Assembly: GCA_965202845.1 (NCBI GenBank)
Contig: OZ241856.1
Coordinates: forward strand, 310,001 to 374,000
Length of the DNA: 64,000 nucleotides
Direction of reading: 5' to 3'
Source: CBDATA01 sp965202845
GTDB taxonomy: Bacteria > Acidobacteriota > Vicinamibacteria > Marinacidobacterales > Marinacidobacteraceae
This document shows, piece by piece, positions 28,069 through 36,436 of this stretch. The stretch's first letter is position 1. Each line of letters opens with the position of its first letter. The notes beneath the pieces are model-generated. The model worked only from the letters and a program-made list of their open reading frames with translations, made no database searches and had not been told where the DNA came from. The position numbers and the translations under genes are program-made.

Positions 28069-29173
28069 CCTCGATGTCGAGCGGCGTCCCCGGCTTCTCG
28101 AAGCCCCGGTTCACGGTGGCGAGCGCGATCTGGCGCTTGAGGAGCGGGGACCAGCAGATGCTGGTGGCCCGCCCCACCTGCTCCCCGCCGGAGTAGACCG
28201 GCGCGCCGTCCCGGTTCACTTCGTCGCCGACCTCGGGAGTGAGTCCCTCCAGCGCGAACAGGCGGCCGATCTCCCCGATGGATGTCTCGATCCCGACGAA
28301 GAAACGCTCCGGGCGCCGCTTTCGTTCGGCGCTCAGCGCCTCCTGGCCGATGAAGGGGCCCTTGCGGGGGCTCACCGCCCAGCCGAGCCCCACCTCGAAG
28401 GGAGTGGCTTTTTGCGTTTCAACCAGCGCATGGTCGGCGTTCCAGAAATCCACGTCGATCAGCGGAAAGCCGGCCTCCATCCGGGCCCGGTCCAGCGCCA
28501 GCATCCCGGCGGGGACGAGTCCGCACGGTTCCCCGGCTTCCAGCAGCCGATCCCAGAGCGGAAGCGCCGCATCCCGCTCCATCCATATCTCGTAGCCGAG
28601 ATCCCCGGTGTATCCGGTGCGGGTCACGACCGCCGGGATGCCGCCCAGCCGGGTTTCGGCGAGCCGGAAGAATCCGAGCGTCGAAAGGTCCCGGTCGGCG
28701 AGCGCGTTCAGGATGCGGCAGGAGGCGGGTCCCTGGAGGGCGAGGGCGCCGTAGTCCTGGGAGACGTCGCGGATGCGGACGTCCATCCCGGCGGCGACCC
28801 GCTCGAACCAGACCAGCGAGGGGTCCACCGCGGTGGCCCGCACGAAGTCCGGGGCGAACCGCTGGAAGCAGCCGTCCTGGAGCAGCTTCCCGCGCTCGTC
28901 GCACCAGCCGGAATAGAGCACCTGCCCGACGCGCGACCGCGCCACGTCGCGGGTGACCAGCCGGTCGAGGAAGGCGGTAGCGTCGGGGCCGCGGAAGTCG
29001 TACTTGTAGAGCGGGGATACGTCGATCAGCGCCGCGCCGAAGCGCACCGCCTGGTATTCGGGATCGTGGAAGCGCTCGAACGCCTGGACTACGTGATACC
29101 CGGCCCACTCCTTCCAGCGCATGCTGGCGCACCGGGCGAGGGCGCGATCGTGGAACGGAGTGCCGCAGGGCAT
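27971..29173 (-). CDS. Aminomethyltransferase family protein (GcvT-like)
   Basis: A 400-residue GcvT/YgfZ-fold protein. The N-terminus (TPFHDRALARCASMRWKEWA) and the segment YKYDFRGPDATAFLDRLVTR match folate-dependent aminomethyltransferases. RTGYTGDLGYEIWMERD is the conserved substrate/folate region, and the C-terminal barrel holds GRATSICWSPLLKRQIALA. True glycine-cleavage T proteins sit near gcvH/gcvP; none is here, so it may be a demethylase-type homologue of the DmdA or sarcosine group. Its 3' end overlaps the CRTAC1 gene tail-to-tail by 98 bp, all of it coding here (the LTPAPV end is in family range). Confidence 0.87.
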   Translation of the reverse strand: MPCGTPFHDRALARCASMRWKEWAGYHVVQAFERFHDPEYQAVRFGAALIDVSPLYKYDFRGPDATAFLDRLVTRDVARSRVGQVLYSGWCDERGKLLQDGCFQRFAPDFVRATAVDPSLVWFERVAAGMDVRIRDVSQDYGALALQGPASCRILNALADRDLSTLGFFRLAETRLGGIPAVVTRTGYTGDLGYEIWMERDAALPLWDRLLEAGEPCGLVPAGMLALDRARMEAGFPLIDVDFWNADHALVETQKATPFEVGLGWAVSPRKGPFIGQEALSAERKRRPERFFVGIETSIGEIGRLFALEGLTPEVGDEVNRDGAPVYSGGEQVGRATSICWSPLLKRQIALATVNRGFEKPGTPLDIEVTVEYARRRAPSRVAPLPFFDPPRKRLTPAPV

Positions 29174-29247
29174 CGGGAGGGGGGATTATCGGGCATCGGG
29201 GCGCTCTCCGGCTGACCGGATTCGTTTCGGCCCCCGGGACGGAAGTC

Positions 29248-29277
29248 TTGTCTTGCGAGGCCCCGGTGTGATATACA
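29248..29277 (+). promoter_or_regulatory. Predicted sigma-70 promoter of lipoprotein 2
   Basis: TTGTCT at 29248-29253, an 18-bp spacer and TATACA at 29272-29277, about 45 bp before the ATG at 29322. The leader after it shares TTGCCAT and AGGAGGTAGCGATATGAAG with lipoprotein 1. Confidence 0.55.
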
Positions 29278-29321
29278 CTGCGCGCCATATAGCTTCTTGC
29301 CATGCCTACAGGAGGTAGCGA

Positions 29322-31462
29322 TATGAAGCAATTCCCCCCCCCCCCCCCGAAATTATGTATGGCTGATTCCGGCGCTCGTTTGCGCGCTGACGCTCGCCGG
29401 GTGCGGCGACGAGGAGGAGCCGGCTCCCGCCCCGGCTCCTGCTCCCGCACCAGCCCCGGCTCCCGCGCCTGAGCCGGCCCCGGAACCCGCTCCCGCCCCG
29501 GAACCGACTCCCGAGCCGGAGCCGGAGCCGTTCACGATCTCCATGACGCCGCCGATGGCGGACGCGGACACGGCCTGCATGGGGTACGCGATGTGCCCGG
29601 ACGCCCTGACCGACGCGAAGAAGGCGATGGCATCGGTGAACGGAAAGATGGTGGTGAAGAGCTCGCACGACGCGATCCTCACTCCGATGTGGCTGGACCC
29701 GGCGCCGAACGGGGTCGGGGTCACCGGCGGGCAGGACAACATGCCGTTCCAGAACATCGACTGGAAGGCGATGCAGTCGGAGGTGGTCGGCATGGGCGTC
29801 ACCTTCAAGGCGACCCGGGTGCGTGTCGGTGTCGGTGGGGGCGCCGGTCAGGAGGCGGTTCCGGAGAGCGAGGTGATGCACATCACCTGCGGGCCTTTCG
29901 CCTGTTCGGAGGCGTCCATGACGAAGCCGACGGCGCCGGAGATCTCCGCCGCGAACTCGGCGGTCTGCGCCGCTTGGGATCCGGACATGGAGCTTCAGGT
30001 CGGGATCATCGACAACGATATGCAAACTCTCGGATATCCCCGGAGAGGAGTGGGCACTTATGGCGGATTTCGGGGTGTCTGGGTTCAGGACAACGGGGTC
30101 GATCTCGGCTGGTTGTCGAGTTCCCATGTGCCGATGGCCGTGAAGCACGTGTTCTCCGGGGAAGGGAGGCAGTACAGCGTCATGGGGCCGGACGCGGTGA
30201 AGGGCGCCGGGAAGCCGCTCAAGGTCAGCCACAAGGACAACTCGGTCTACGATCCTGGCGTCCAGTGGCGGAAACTCAAAAATGAGCAAAAGGCGGCGCT
30301 CCCCGAACTCACCAGACTTGAGAACCTGTCCGAGGCCTGCGTCCCCGCCGCAAGCGTAACGACATCGGCCGGCTACGCCACAATCTCATACAGCGGGGTC
30401 AAGCGTGGCGATGTCTACCGCCCGGACGAGTGCTTTCGGATCCGGGCCGATTCGGAGGCGGGTAATCTGTCAGTCGATGGACCCGGGATCGTCGTGGATT
30501 ATCTGGACGGCTACAGCGTGGAGGTCTCTCCGAAGGATCCCGTGATCTGGGGGAAGGTCGCATGGAAGGAGGGGCCGCTCAAGGACATGAAATGCGCCCC
30601 GATGACCTTCGCCGCCGCCGATCAGGTCGATATCTGCGAGTTGTTCGAGGAGGAGGTTGATCACGCCCTTGCGACGGACTGGGGGAATGTGAAGCTGCAC
30701 GCCAGGGATCGGGCCGGCGCCAGCGTGAGCGATTCGACCGCCACGTCCATAAACGCCCAGGACGGCGGCCATGTTCTCGGCAACTGGGAAGTCGGCCTCA
30801 AGGACTGGGACAAAGACACCCCGGTGTTGCCGAAGTTCCGCCGTTTCAAGCGGCTCTTCTTCGACGACAACCTGAACGGCAAGCTGATCGATGGCCCCGA
30901 CGAACCCCTTTACGGAGTCGTCACCGGCAGGTTCCCCACCACCAGCTGGAAGGATTACGACAATTACCTGGACAGCAACAAAACCGGCAAAAAGTCCCGC
31001 ATCGTGCACAACTTCTACGGGTTGCAGCAACTCAAGGACTCATCCGACGTTGAGTTGCAGGAGTGGCACCTGGCGAACATCCATTTCATCTGGAAGTCGC
31101 TGATGGACGGCGATGGGGATCCGACCATGGGGGATTTCGGCAAGGTGGACCTCTACAACGGCACGGCGACGACCGACGCGGCCAAGGGGAAGCCGGACAA
31201 CAAGGCCGACAACTACCCGTCCACCGACGATGCCCACATGTGTTCGGACGCCGACGGCAAGGGGTGCGACGCCTCCTGGGAGATGGACTACGACATCCTG
31301 TTCGGCGACGGCATCTACGGCTGCGAGACGACCCGGACGGTGACCATCAGTTGCGAGTGGGACGCGCAGGGCATGATGAAGCCCAATCCCCCGGACACCA
31401 TCAACGGCAACCTCGCCACGAGCGGCAACCTGGCGAACTTCGCCAAGTGCACCGCGAAGTAG
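29322..31462 (+). CDS. Lipoprotein 2: paralogue of lipoprotein 1, switched out of frame by a C16 tract
   Basis: The same leader, ribosome site (AGGAGGT) and ATG as lipoprotein 1 are present, but with 16 C the ATG frame reads MKQFPPPPPEIMYG and stops at 29364-29366. The lipoprotein frame starts only after the tract: NYVWLIPALVCALTLAGCG with lipobox LAGC, then a Glu/Pro/Ala spacer (PAPAPAPAP) and a body of about 660 residues to 31462 with no further break. One added or two lost C would join start and body. No ATG or GTG in the correct frame lies between the tract and the lipobox, so the gene appears OFF as sequenced. The body matches lipoprotein 1 along its length, with an insertion near 30010-30110. 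Function unknown, probably surface-exposed. Confidence 0.85.
29333..29348 (+). repeat. Poly-C tract, 16 C, at the start of lipoprotein 2
   Basis: Sixteen consecutive C from codon 4 onward. Lengths 14 and 17 would be in frame, 16 is not. It is followed by GAAATT, as is the tract of lipoprotein 1. Confidence 0.85.
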
Positions 31463-31480
31463 GCGTCTGATTCGTTGGGG

Positions 31481-31510
31481 GCGCCCCGGGGCCGTTTGGT
31501 CCCGGGGCGC
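31481..31510 (+). terminator. Terminator hairpin after lipoprotein 2
   Basis: A 10-bp stem GCGCCCCGGG (31481-31490) with CCCGGGGCGC (31501-31510), 18 bp after the stop. There is no T-run, so it may be weak or Rho-assisted. The position matches the stronger hairpin after lipoprotein 1. Confidence 0.6.
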
Positions 31511-31530
31511 TTCGGTTGCGGGGGGGCGCG

Positions 31531-31560
31531 TTGACTTCGGCGACCCCGGTCCGCTACTGT
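31531..31560 (+). promoter_or_regulatory. Predicted sigma-70 promoter of nuoL
   Basis: TTGACT (31531-31536), an 18-bp spacer and TACTGT (31555-31560), 58 bp before the nuoL start. It implies that nuoL-nuoM-atp is transcribed separately from other complex I genes. Confidence 0.5.
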
Positions 31561-31618
31561 TCCCGCTCCCCAGGGGAGCGTCGGCTCGCGCATCCTCCCC
31601 GATCCGATCCCCATCCCG

Positions 31619-33643
31619 TTGAACTCGCTCCTCTGGCTGCTCCCGGTTTTCCCAGGGATCGGCGCGCTCATCAACGGCCTGTTCGGCAAACGGCTGGGGA
31701 AGCCGCTCGCCGGCTACCTGGCCTGCGCCGCGGTGGGCGCGTCGTTCCTGCTGGCGGCCGGCGTCTTCCTCACCACCTTCCTCGCCGAAGGCGGCGCCTC
31801 CGCCAGGATCGAGCAGTCGCTGTTCCCCTGGATTCCGAGCATGGGGGTGGAGTGGGGCTACCGGCTGGACTCGCTCTCGATGGTGATGACCCTGGTGGTC
31901 ACCGGGATCGGCTTCCTGATCCACGTGTACTCGCTGGGGTACATGAGCCACGACGCCGGGTTCGCCCGCTTCTTCGCCTACCTCAACCTGTTCACCTTCT
32001 TCATGTTGAACCTGGTTCTGGGGTCGAATTTCCTGATGATGTTCATCGGCTGGGAGGGCGTCGGCCTCTGCTCCTACCTGCTGATCGGGTTCTGGTTCGA
32101 CCGGCAGGCGGCGGCGCAGGCGGGCAAGAAGGCCTTTGTAGTCAACCGGATCGGGGACGCGGGCTTCATCCTCGCGGTGATGCTGGTGTTCGTCACCTTC
32201 GGAACCCTCGACTTCTACGAGGTCATGGGGCAGATCGGCGAATCGGGCGCGGTCGGGGGCGCGCTGACCGCGATCGGGGTGCTGCTGTTCGTGGGCGCCG
32301 CCGGGAAGTCGGCGCAGATTCCGCTGTACGTCTGGTTGCCCGACGCGATGGAGGGGCCGACCCCGGTCTCGGCGTTGATCCACGCCGCCACCATGGTGAC
32401 CGCCGGCGTGTACATGGTCGCCCGAACCGGGGTCCTGTTCGCCCACGCTCCGGCGGCGCTGGGGCTGGTCGCCGTCGTGGGGGCGCTGACCGCGATTTTC
32501 GCCGCCTCGATCGCCCTCTTCCAGAACGACATCAAGAAGGTCCTCGCCTACTCGACCGTCTCGCAGCTCGGCTACATGTTCCTGGGCGCCGGGGTGGGGG
32601 CTTTCGGCGCGGCGATCTTCCACCTGATGACCCACGCCTTCTTCAAGGCATGCCTGTTCCTGGGCTCCGGCAGCGTGATCCACGCGATGGAGCACGCCGA
32701 GCACGCTTCCGGCGGCAAGCGGAGCTACACCGAAATGCAGGACATGCGGAACATGGGCGGCCTGGTCCGCCACATGCCCCGCACCGCCTGGACCTTCATG
32801 ATCGCCACCGTGGCGATCGCCGGCATCCCGCCGCTCGCCGGGTTCTTCAGCAAGGACGAGATCCTCTGGAAAACCTTCGAGGGCGGGCACTTCGCGCTCT
32901 GGGCGCTCGCCGCCGCCGCCGCCGCGATGACCGCGTTCTACATGAGCCGGCAGGTGGTCATGACCTTCTGGGGCGACTTCCGCGGCGGGGCGGCGATGGA
33001 GAAGCGTCTCCACGAGTCGACGCCCTCCATGACGATCCCGCTGATCGTCCTGGCCGCCGGTTCGGTGGTCGCCGGCTGGGTGGGGATTCCGTCGGCGCTC
33101 GGCGGCTCGAACCGCATCGAGCATTTCCTCGAGCCGGCCATCTACGCCGGCGGTTCCGCTCCCGCCGCGCCGCACCACGCCTCCTACGCGGTCGAGTACG
33201 CCCTGATGGGGCTTTCGGTGGCGCTGGCGCTCGCCGGCATCTGGTTCGCCTGGAAGCGGTACGGGGCGAAGCCGACCCGGGACGCGGCGCTCGCCGCCAG
33301 CGGCGCGTACCGCCTACTGTCCAACAAGTACTATGTGGACGAGATCTACGAGGCGACGGCGGTTTCGGGGACCCTGCGGGGCGCCCGGGGACTGGACCGC
33401 TTCGACGGCCGGGTGGTGGACGGCGCGGTGAACGGCGCCGCCTCGGTGACCCGCCTCACCGGCGACCTCTCGGACCTCTCCGACCAGCATCTGGTGGACC
33501 GGGCGGTGAACCTGGTCGCCGAGATCCTGGACAGCCTTTCCGGTCGCGCCCGCGCCATCCAGACCGGTCTTTTCCAGAACTACGCCCTTCTCATGCTGCT
33601 GGCGCTGGTGGCGCTCGCCGGGGCCTTCTTCCTGTGGGGCTAG
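31619..33643 (+). CDS. nuoL: NADH-quinone oxidoreductase subunit L
   Basis: A 674-residue antiporter-like proton-pumping subunit of complex I in the inner membrane. It has about 16 membrane helices. The core motif MMFIGWEGVGLCSYLLIGFW contains the conserved Glu, then GKSAQIPLYVWLPDAMEGPT and PVSALIHAATMVTAGVYMVA with the key Lys and His residues, and the Lys of NDIKKVLAYSTVSQLGYM. The C-terminal region with VDEIYEATAVSG matches NuoL rather than NuoM or MrpA. The TTG start at 31619 gives the typical N-terminus NSLLWLLPVFPGIGALING. nuoK is not upstream; a lipoprotein is. It is followed 3 bp later by nuoM. Confidence 0.95.
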   Translation: MNSLLWLLPVFPGIGALINGLFGKRLGKPLAGYLACAAVGASFLLAAGVFLTTFLAEGGASARIEQSLFPWIPSMGVEWGYRLDSLSMVMTLVVTGIGFLIHVYSLGYMSHDAGFARFFAYLNLFTFFMLNLVLGSNFLMMFIGWEGVGLCSYLLIGFWFDRQAAAQAGKKAFVVNRIGDAGFILAVMLVFVTFGTLDFYEVMGQIGESGAVGGALTAIGVLLFVGAAGKSAQIPLYVWLPDAMEGPTPVSALIHAATMVTAGVYMVARTGVLFAHAPAALGLVAVVGALTAIFAASIALFQNDIKKVLAYSTVSQLGYMFLGAGVGAFGAAIFHLMTHAFFKACLFLGSGSVIHAMEHAEHASGGKRSYTEMQDMRNMGGLVRHMPRTAWTFMIATVAIAGIPPLAGFFSKDEILWKTFEGGHFALWALAAAAAAMTAFYMSRQVVMTFWGDFRGGAAMEKRLHESTPSMTIPLIVLAAGSVVAGWVGIPSALGGSNRIEHFLEPAIYAGGSAPAAPHHASYAVEYALMGLSVALALAGIWFAWKRYGAKPTRDAALAASGAYRLLSNKYYVDEIYEATAVSGTLRGARGLDRFDGRVVDGAVNGAASVTRLTGDLSDLSDQHLVDRAVNLVAEILDSLSGRARAIQTGLFQNYALLMLLALVALAGAFFLWG

Positions 33644-33646
33644 CAG

Positions 33647-35230
33647 GTGTTCGAAAACAACCCCTTCAACTTCCCGATCCTCTCGCTGGTCGTGTTCTTT
33701 CCGGCGATCGCGGCGCTGGCCATCCTCTTCCTGGTGGACAAGACGCAGGAGAACCGGATCCGCTGGCTGGCGAACATCGCCGCCTTCATCGGGTTCCTGA
33801 TCTCGCTGCCGCTCTGGTTCGCCTTTGACGCCGCCGGGTCGCAGTTCCAGTTCGGCGAACGCTACAAGTGGATTCCGAGCATCGGGGTGGAGTACAACAT
33901 CGCCATGGACGGGATCAGCCTGCTGCTGATCCTGATGACCACCCTGCTCGGGTTCATCGCCATCCTCTCCTCGTGGCGGGCGGTCACCGACCGGGTGAAG
34001 CAGTACTACGTCTTCCTGCTGCTGCTCCAGACCGGGATGCTGGGCGTCTTCGTCGCGCTCGACTTCTTCCTGTTCTATGTGTTCTGGGAAGTGATGCTGG
34101 TGCCGATGTACTTCCTCATCGGCATCTGGGGCGGCGCCCGCAAGCTCTACGCCGCCATCAAGTTCTTCCTCTACACGCTGGTGGGCAGCGTCCTGATGCT
34201 GCTCGGCATCCTGGCGATCTACTTCGCGCACCACGCGGCCACCGGCGAGTACACTTTTGACCTGATCCAGCTGCTCGGAACCGACTACGGAACCGGGCTC
34301 CAGTTCTGGGTGTTCCTCGCCTTCTTCATCGGTTTCGCGATCAAGGTGCCGATGTTCCCCTTCCACACCTGGCTGCCGGACGCCCACGTGGAGGCGCCGA
34401 CCGCCGGGTCGGTGATCCTGGCCGGGGTGCTGCTGAAGATGGGAACCTACGGGTTCGTCCGCTTTTCGATCCCGCTGCTCCCGGACGCCAGCCGGGAGGC
34501 GGTCTGGTGGGTCGCCACCCTCGCCATCATCGGCATCATCTACGGAGCGCTCGTCGCCCTGGTGCAAAAGGACTGGAAGAGCCTGGTCGCCTACAGCTCG
34601 GTCAGCCACCTGGGCTTCGTGATGCTCGGGATCTTCGCCCTGAACACCCTGGGGCTCGAGGGCGGCATCTTGCAGATGATCAACCACGGCCTCTCGACCG
34701 GCGGACTCTTCCTGCTGGTCGGGATCATGTACGAGCAGCGCCACACCCGCGAGATCGCCGCCTACGGCGGCATCGCCAAGGTGGTTCCAGTGTACGCGGC
34801 GATGTTCTTGGTGATCGCGCTGGCCTCGATGGGGCTTCCGATGCTCAACGGGTTCATCGGCGAGTTCCTGATCCTCCAGGGCATCTTCCAGGTCAACTGG
34901 GTCTACGCCGCCTTCGCGGTCTCCGGCATCGTGCTGGGCGCCGCCTACCTGCTGTGGCTCTACCAGCGGCTCATGTTCGGCAAGCTGGACAAGGAGGAGA
35001 ACCGGAAGCTCCTCGACGTCACGCCGCGCGAGAGCGCGACCCTCATCCCGATCGTGGTGCTGTGCGTCTTCATCGGCGTGTACCCCAAGCCCTTCCTCGA
35101 CAAGCTGGCGGTGCCGGTGGCGGCCATCGTGGAGCGGCTCGCGCCGGAGTCCACCGCCGAGAACGCGCCGCCGCCACTCGAGATGGAAGAACCTGACGAC
35201 GCGGCGCCGGAGTCCGCGAGCGACGACTGA
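33647..35230 (+). CDS. nuoM: NADH-quinone oxidoreductase subunit M
   Basis: A 527-residue proton-pumping complex I subunit with about 14 helices. FFLFYVFWEVMLVPMYFLIG carries the essential Glu, FPFHTWLPDAHVEAPTAGSV and QKDWKSLVAYSSVSHLGFVM carry the conserved His and Lys residues. The GTG start follows nuoL by 3 bp. The C-terminal tail (ESTAENAPPPLEMEEPDDAA) is an acidic extension. nuoN, which normally follows, is absent; the next gene is an ATP synthase assembly protein that overlaps the stop. Confidence 0.95.
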   Translation: MFENNPFNFPILSLVVFFPAIAALAILFLVDKTQENRIRWLANIAAFIGFLISLPLWFAFDAAGSQFQFGERYKWIPSIGVEYNIAMDGISLLLILMTTLLGFIAILSSWRAVTDRVKQYYVFLLLLQTGMLGVFVALDFFLFYVFWEVMLVPMYFLIGIWGGARKLYAAIKFFLYTLVGSVLMLLGILAIYFAHHAATGEYTFDLIQLLGTDYGTGLQFWVFLAFFIGFAIKVPMFPFHTWLPDAHVEAPTAGSVILAGVLLKMGTYGFVRFSIPLLPDASREAVWWVATLAIIGIIYGALVALVQKDWKSLVAYSSVSHLGFVMLGIFALNTLGLEGGILQMINHGLSTGGLFLLVGIMYEQRHTREIAAYGGIAKVVPVYAAMFLVIALASMGLPMLNGFIGEFLILQGIFQVNWVYAAFAVSGIVLGAAYLLWLYQRLMFGKLDKEENRKLLDVTPRESATLIPIVVLCVFIGVYPKPFLDKLAVPVAAIVERLAPESTAENAPPPLEMEEPDDAAPESASDD

Positions 35231-35445
35231 GCGCGCCTCCTCCCGCCGCCCGGCTGCTGAACCTGCTTTCGGTCGGCTTCGCGCTCCCCATCGCCATCCT
35301 GATCGGCGCGGCGGCCGGCTGGTTCCTGGACCGATGGCTGGGCACCGGCCCCTGGCTCGCCGCCGCCGGCCTGGTCTGCGGGATCGCCGCCGGGTTCCGC
35401 AACCTGCTCCGCGCCGTTTCCGCTTCGACTGAAGACGCCGAATGA
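35227..35445 (+). CDS. atpZ: AtpZ/AtpI-type F0 assembly protein
   Basis: About 72 residues with two membrane helices (LSVGFALPIAILIGAAAGWF and TGPWLAAAGLVCGIAAGF) separated by LDRWLG, the AtpZ signature spacing. It precedes atpI and atpB, where AtpZ genes sit. There is no ATG, GTG or TTG in frame; the most likely start is the CTG that overlaps the nuoM stop (CTGA at 35227-35230), giving SAPPPAARLLNLL. A CTG start is rare, so the start is uncertain. Its stop overlaps the next ATG (ATGA at 35442-35445). It likely helps Mg uptake or c-ring assembly of ATP synthase, as in relatives. Confidence 0.68.
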   Translation: MSAPPPAARLLNLLSVGFALPIAILIGAAAGWFLDRWLGTGPWLAAAGLVCGIAAGFRNLLRAVSASTEDAE

Positions 35446-35510
35446 CCACCGCCCGGGAGTCCCGCCTGGTCCAGCGCGGGATCGCCATCGGCCTGGGCGC
35501 GTCGTTCGCT

Positions 35511-35812
35511 AATCTTTTTTCGGACTGAAAATCGTCTTTCGGGAGGGCGAGCCGGCCGTTTCCGGCCTCCGCGGGCGCCAAGAACCGCCTTTTGAGGCGG
35601 GTCGGGAGGCGGATCTGCCGCAATTGGGCGCTGGTTGGACGGGTTTTGTGACCTGCGGGCGCACCTTCCCCTCAAAAACCGGGGGAAACGTCCTGGCCCG
35701 GGTCAGCCGGGGACGGGCGTCGGGGGCGATCTGGAACGCCGCCAACAGCCGCGCCCCGTCCGCGTCGAACACCAGCTTGAACCGGCGACCATCGCGCCAT
35801 TCGGGGCCATAG
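35511..35812. other. 302-bp foreign insertion in atpI
   Basis: Sequence from TAATCTTTTTTCGGACTG to CGGGGCCATAG breaks atpI. It has no terminal inverted repeats, no clear target duplication and no complete gene. The minus strand has an open frame reading EWRDGRRFKLVFDADGARL then LAAFQIAPDARPRLTRARTF, which looks like the tail of a real protein, but I cannot name it. It is probably a fragment moved from elsewhere rather than an intact transposon. Confidence 0.65.
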
Positions 35813-35966
35813 GCTGTGCGGCTTCCTGTTCGGCCCCCGGGCCGGGCTTTCGGTGTTCGCCGGCGCCGCGATCTCGGTCGCGAACCTCCGGGTCCTGAAG
35901 TCCATCGCGGTCGGCGCGACCGGAGCGGTGGGAAGCCGGGGCGCCCTGATCGCCACTGCGCTCACC

Positions 35967-36005
35967 GGTCTTCGCTATCTCTTGCTCGGGGCGCTCCTGT
36001 TCGTC
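35967..36005 (+). repeat. 39-bp segment of atpI that is copied into atpB
   Basis: GGTCTTCGCTATCTCTTGCT and the following 19 bases recur exactly at 36358-36396. Here it encodes part of the AtpI helix LRYLLLGALLFV and is in its native place. Confidence 0.88.
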
Positions 36006-36203
36006 ATAATTGCGGTCTGGCAGGCGAGCGTCCTCGGCGTGATTCTCGGCTTGGGGGCGCCCTTGGGGGCCGTCGTCCTGGAGCTGATCGGCGAAGGCCG
36101 GAGCATCTCCCACGCGCTGGGGGACCCGGCGGACCCACCCCCGGGGACGGACGCCGACCACTCCTCCGATTCCGGCTGACTCCCGGCCACCCCTCTCCCA
36201 TCC

Positions 36204-36318
36204 ATGGAACTCCATCACCCCTCGCTCTTCTCGCAGCTCATCGAGCTGTGGGCGCACGTCCATCCGCCCGACCACGTGGTGATGGCGGTGGTGGCGGCGC
36301 TCGGCCTGGCGCTGTTCG
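36204..36318 (+). pseudogene. atpB: atpB 5' fragment (original start of F0 subunit a)
   Basis: The ATG at 36204 begins the normal N-terminus of subunit a: MELHHPSLFSQLIELWAHVH then PPDHVVMAVVAALGLALF, reaching into the first membrane helix. At 36319 a 118-bp insertion starts; because 118 is not a multiple of three, this frame continues into nonsense (FDPAGYNPFLLADLG). Joining 36318 to 36437 restores the helix as LALFAWWFRRRISV. The native start is therefore separated from the rest of the protein. Confidence 0.8.
36280..36318 (+). repeat. 39-bp direct repeat in atpB, first copy
   Basis: TGATGGCGGTGGTGGCGGCG and the next 19 bases are identical to 36398-36436 (second copy, 118 bp downstream). 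It encodes MAVVAALGLALF of the first membrane helix. Confidence 0.9.
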
Positions 36319-36436
36319 ATCCAGCCGGGTACAACCCCTTTTTGCTCGCCGATCTAGGGTCTTCGCTATCTCTTGCTCGGGGCGCTCCTGTTCGTCCTGA
36401 TGGCGGTGGTGGCGGCGCTCGGCCTGGCGCTGTTCG
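36319..36436 (+). other. 118-bp composite insertion in atpB
   Basis: It consists of 39 bp of unknown origin (36319-36357, starting ATCCAGCCGGGTACAACCCC), 39 bp copied from atpI (36358-36396, identical to 35967-36005), one C, and 39 bp duplicating the preceding atpB sequence (36398-36436). The patchwork resembles template switching during replication rather than transposition. Confidence 0.8.

Larger units (their letters stand above)
35442..36179 (+). pseudogene. atpI: atpI: ATP synthase subunit I, disrupted by frameshift and 302-bp insertion
   Basis: Two halves of an AtpI-like membrane protein are visible. The ATG at 35442 (coupled to atpZ by ATGA) reads MTTARE and then, after an apparent extra base in CCC near 35462-35464, the AtpI-like LVQRGIAIGLGASFA. 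At 35511 a foreign 302-bp segment intrudes. The protein resumes at 35813 with LCGFLFGPRAGLSVFAGAAI then SVANLRVLKSIAVGATG, helices ALTGLRYLLLGALLFVIIAV and VLGVILGLGAPLGAVVL, to the stop at 36179. Joining 35510 to 35813 with the single-base correction gives an uninterrupted protein. A 108-residue product could still start at 35853. AtpI assists c-ring assembly and is dispensable in many bacteria. Confidence 0.7.

Noticed and set aside
31619..35230. NuoL/NuoM as Mrp sodium/proton antiporter subunits
   Set aside because: The C-terminal region and motif spacing fit complex I subunits, and no mrpB-G genes are present.
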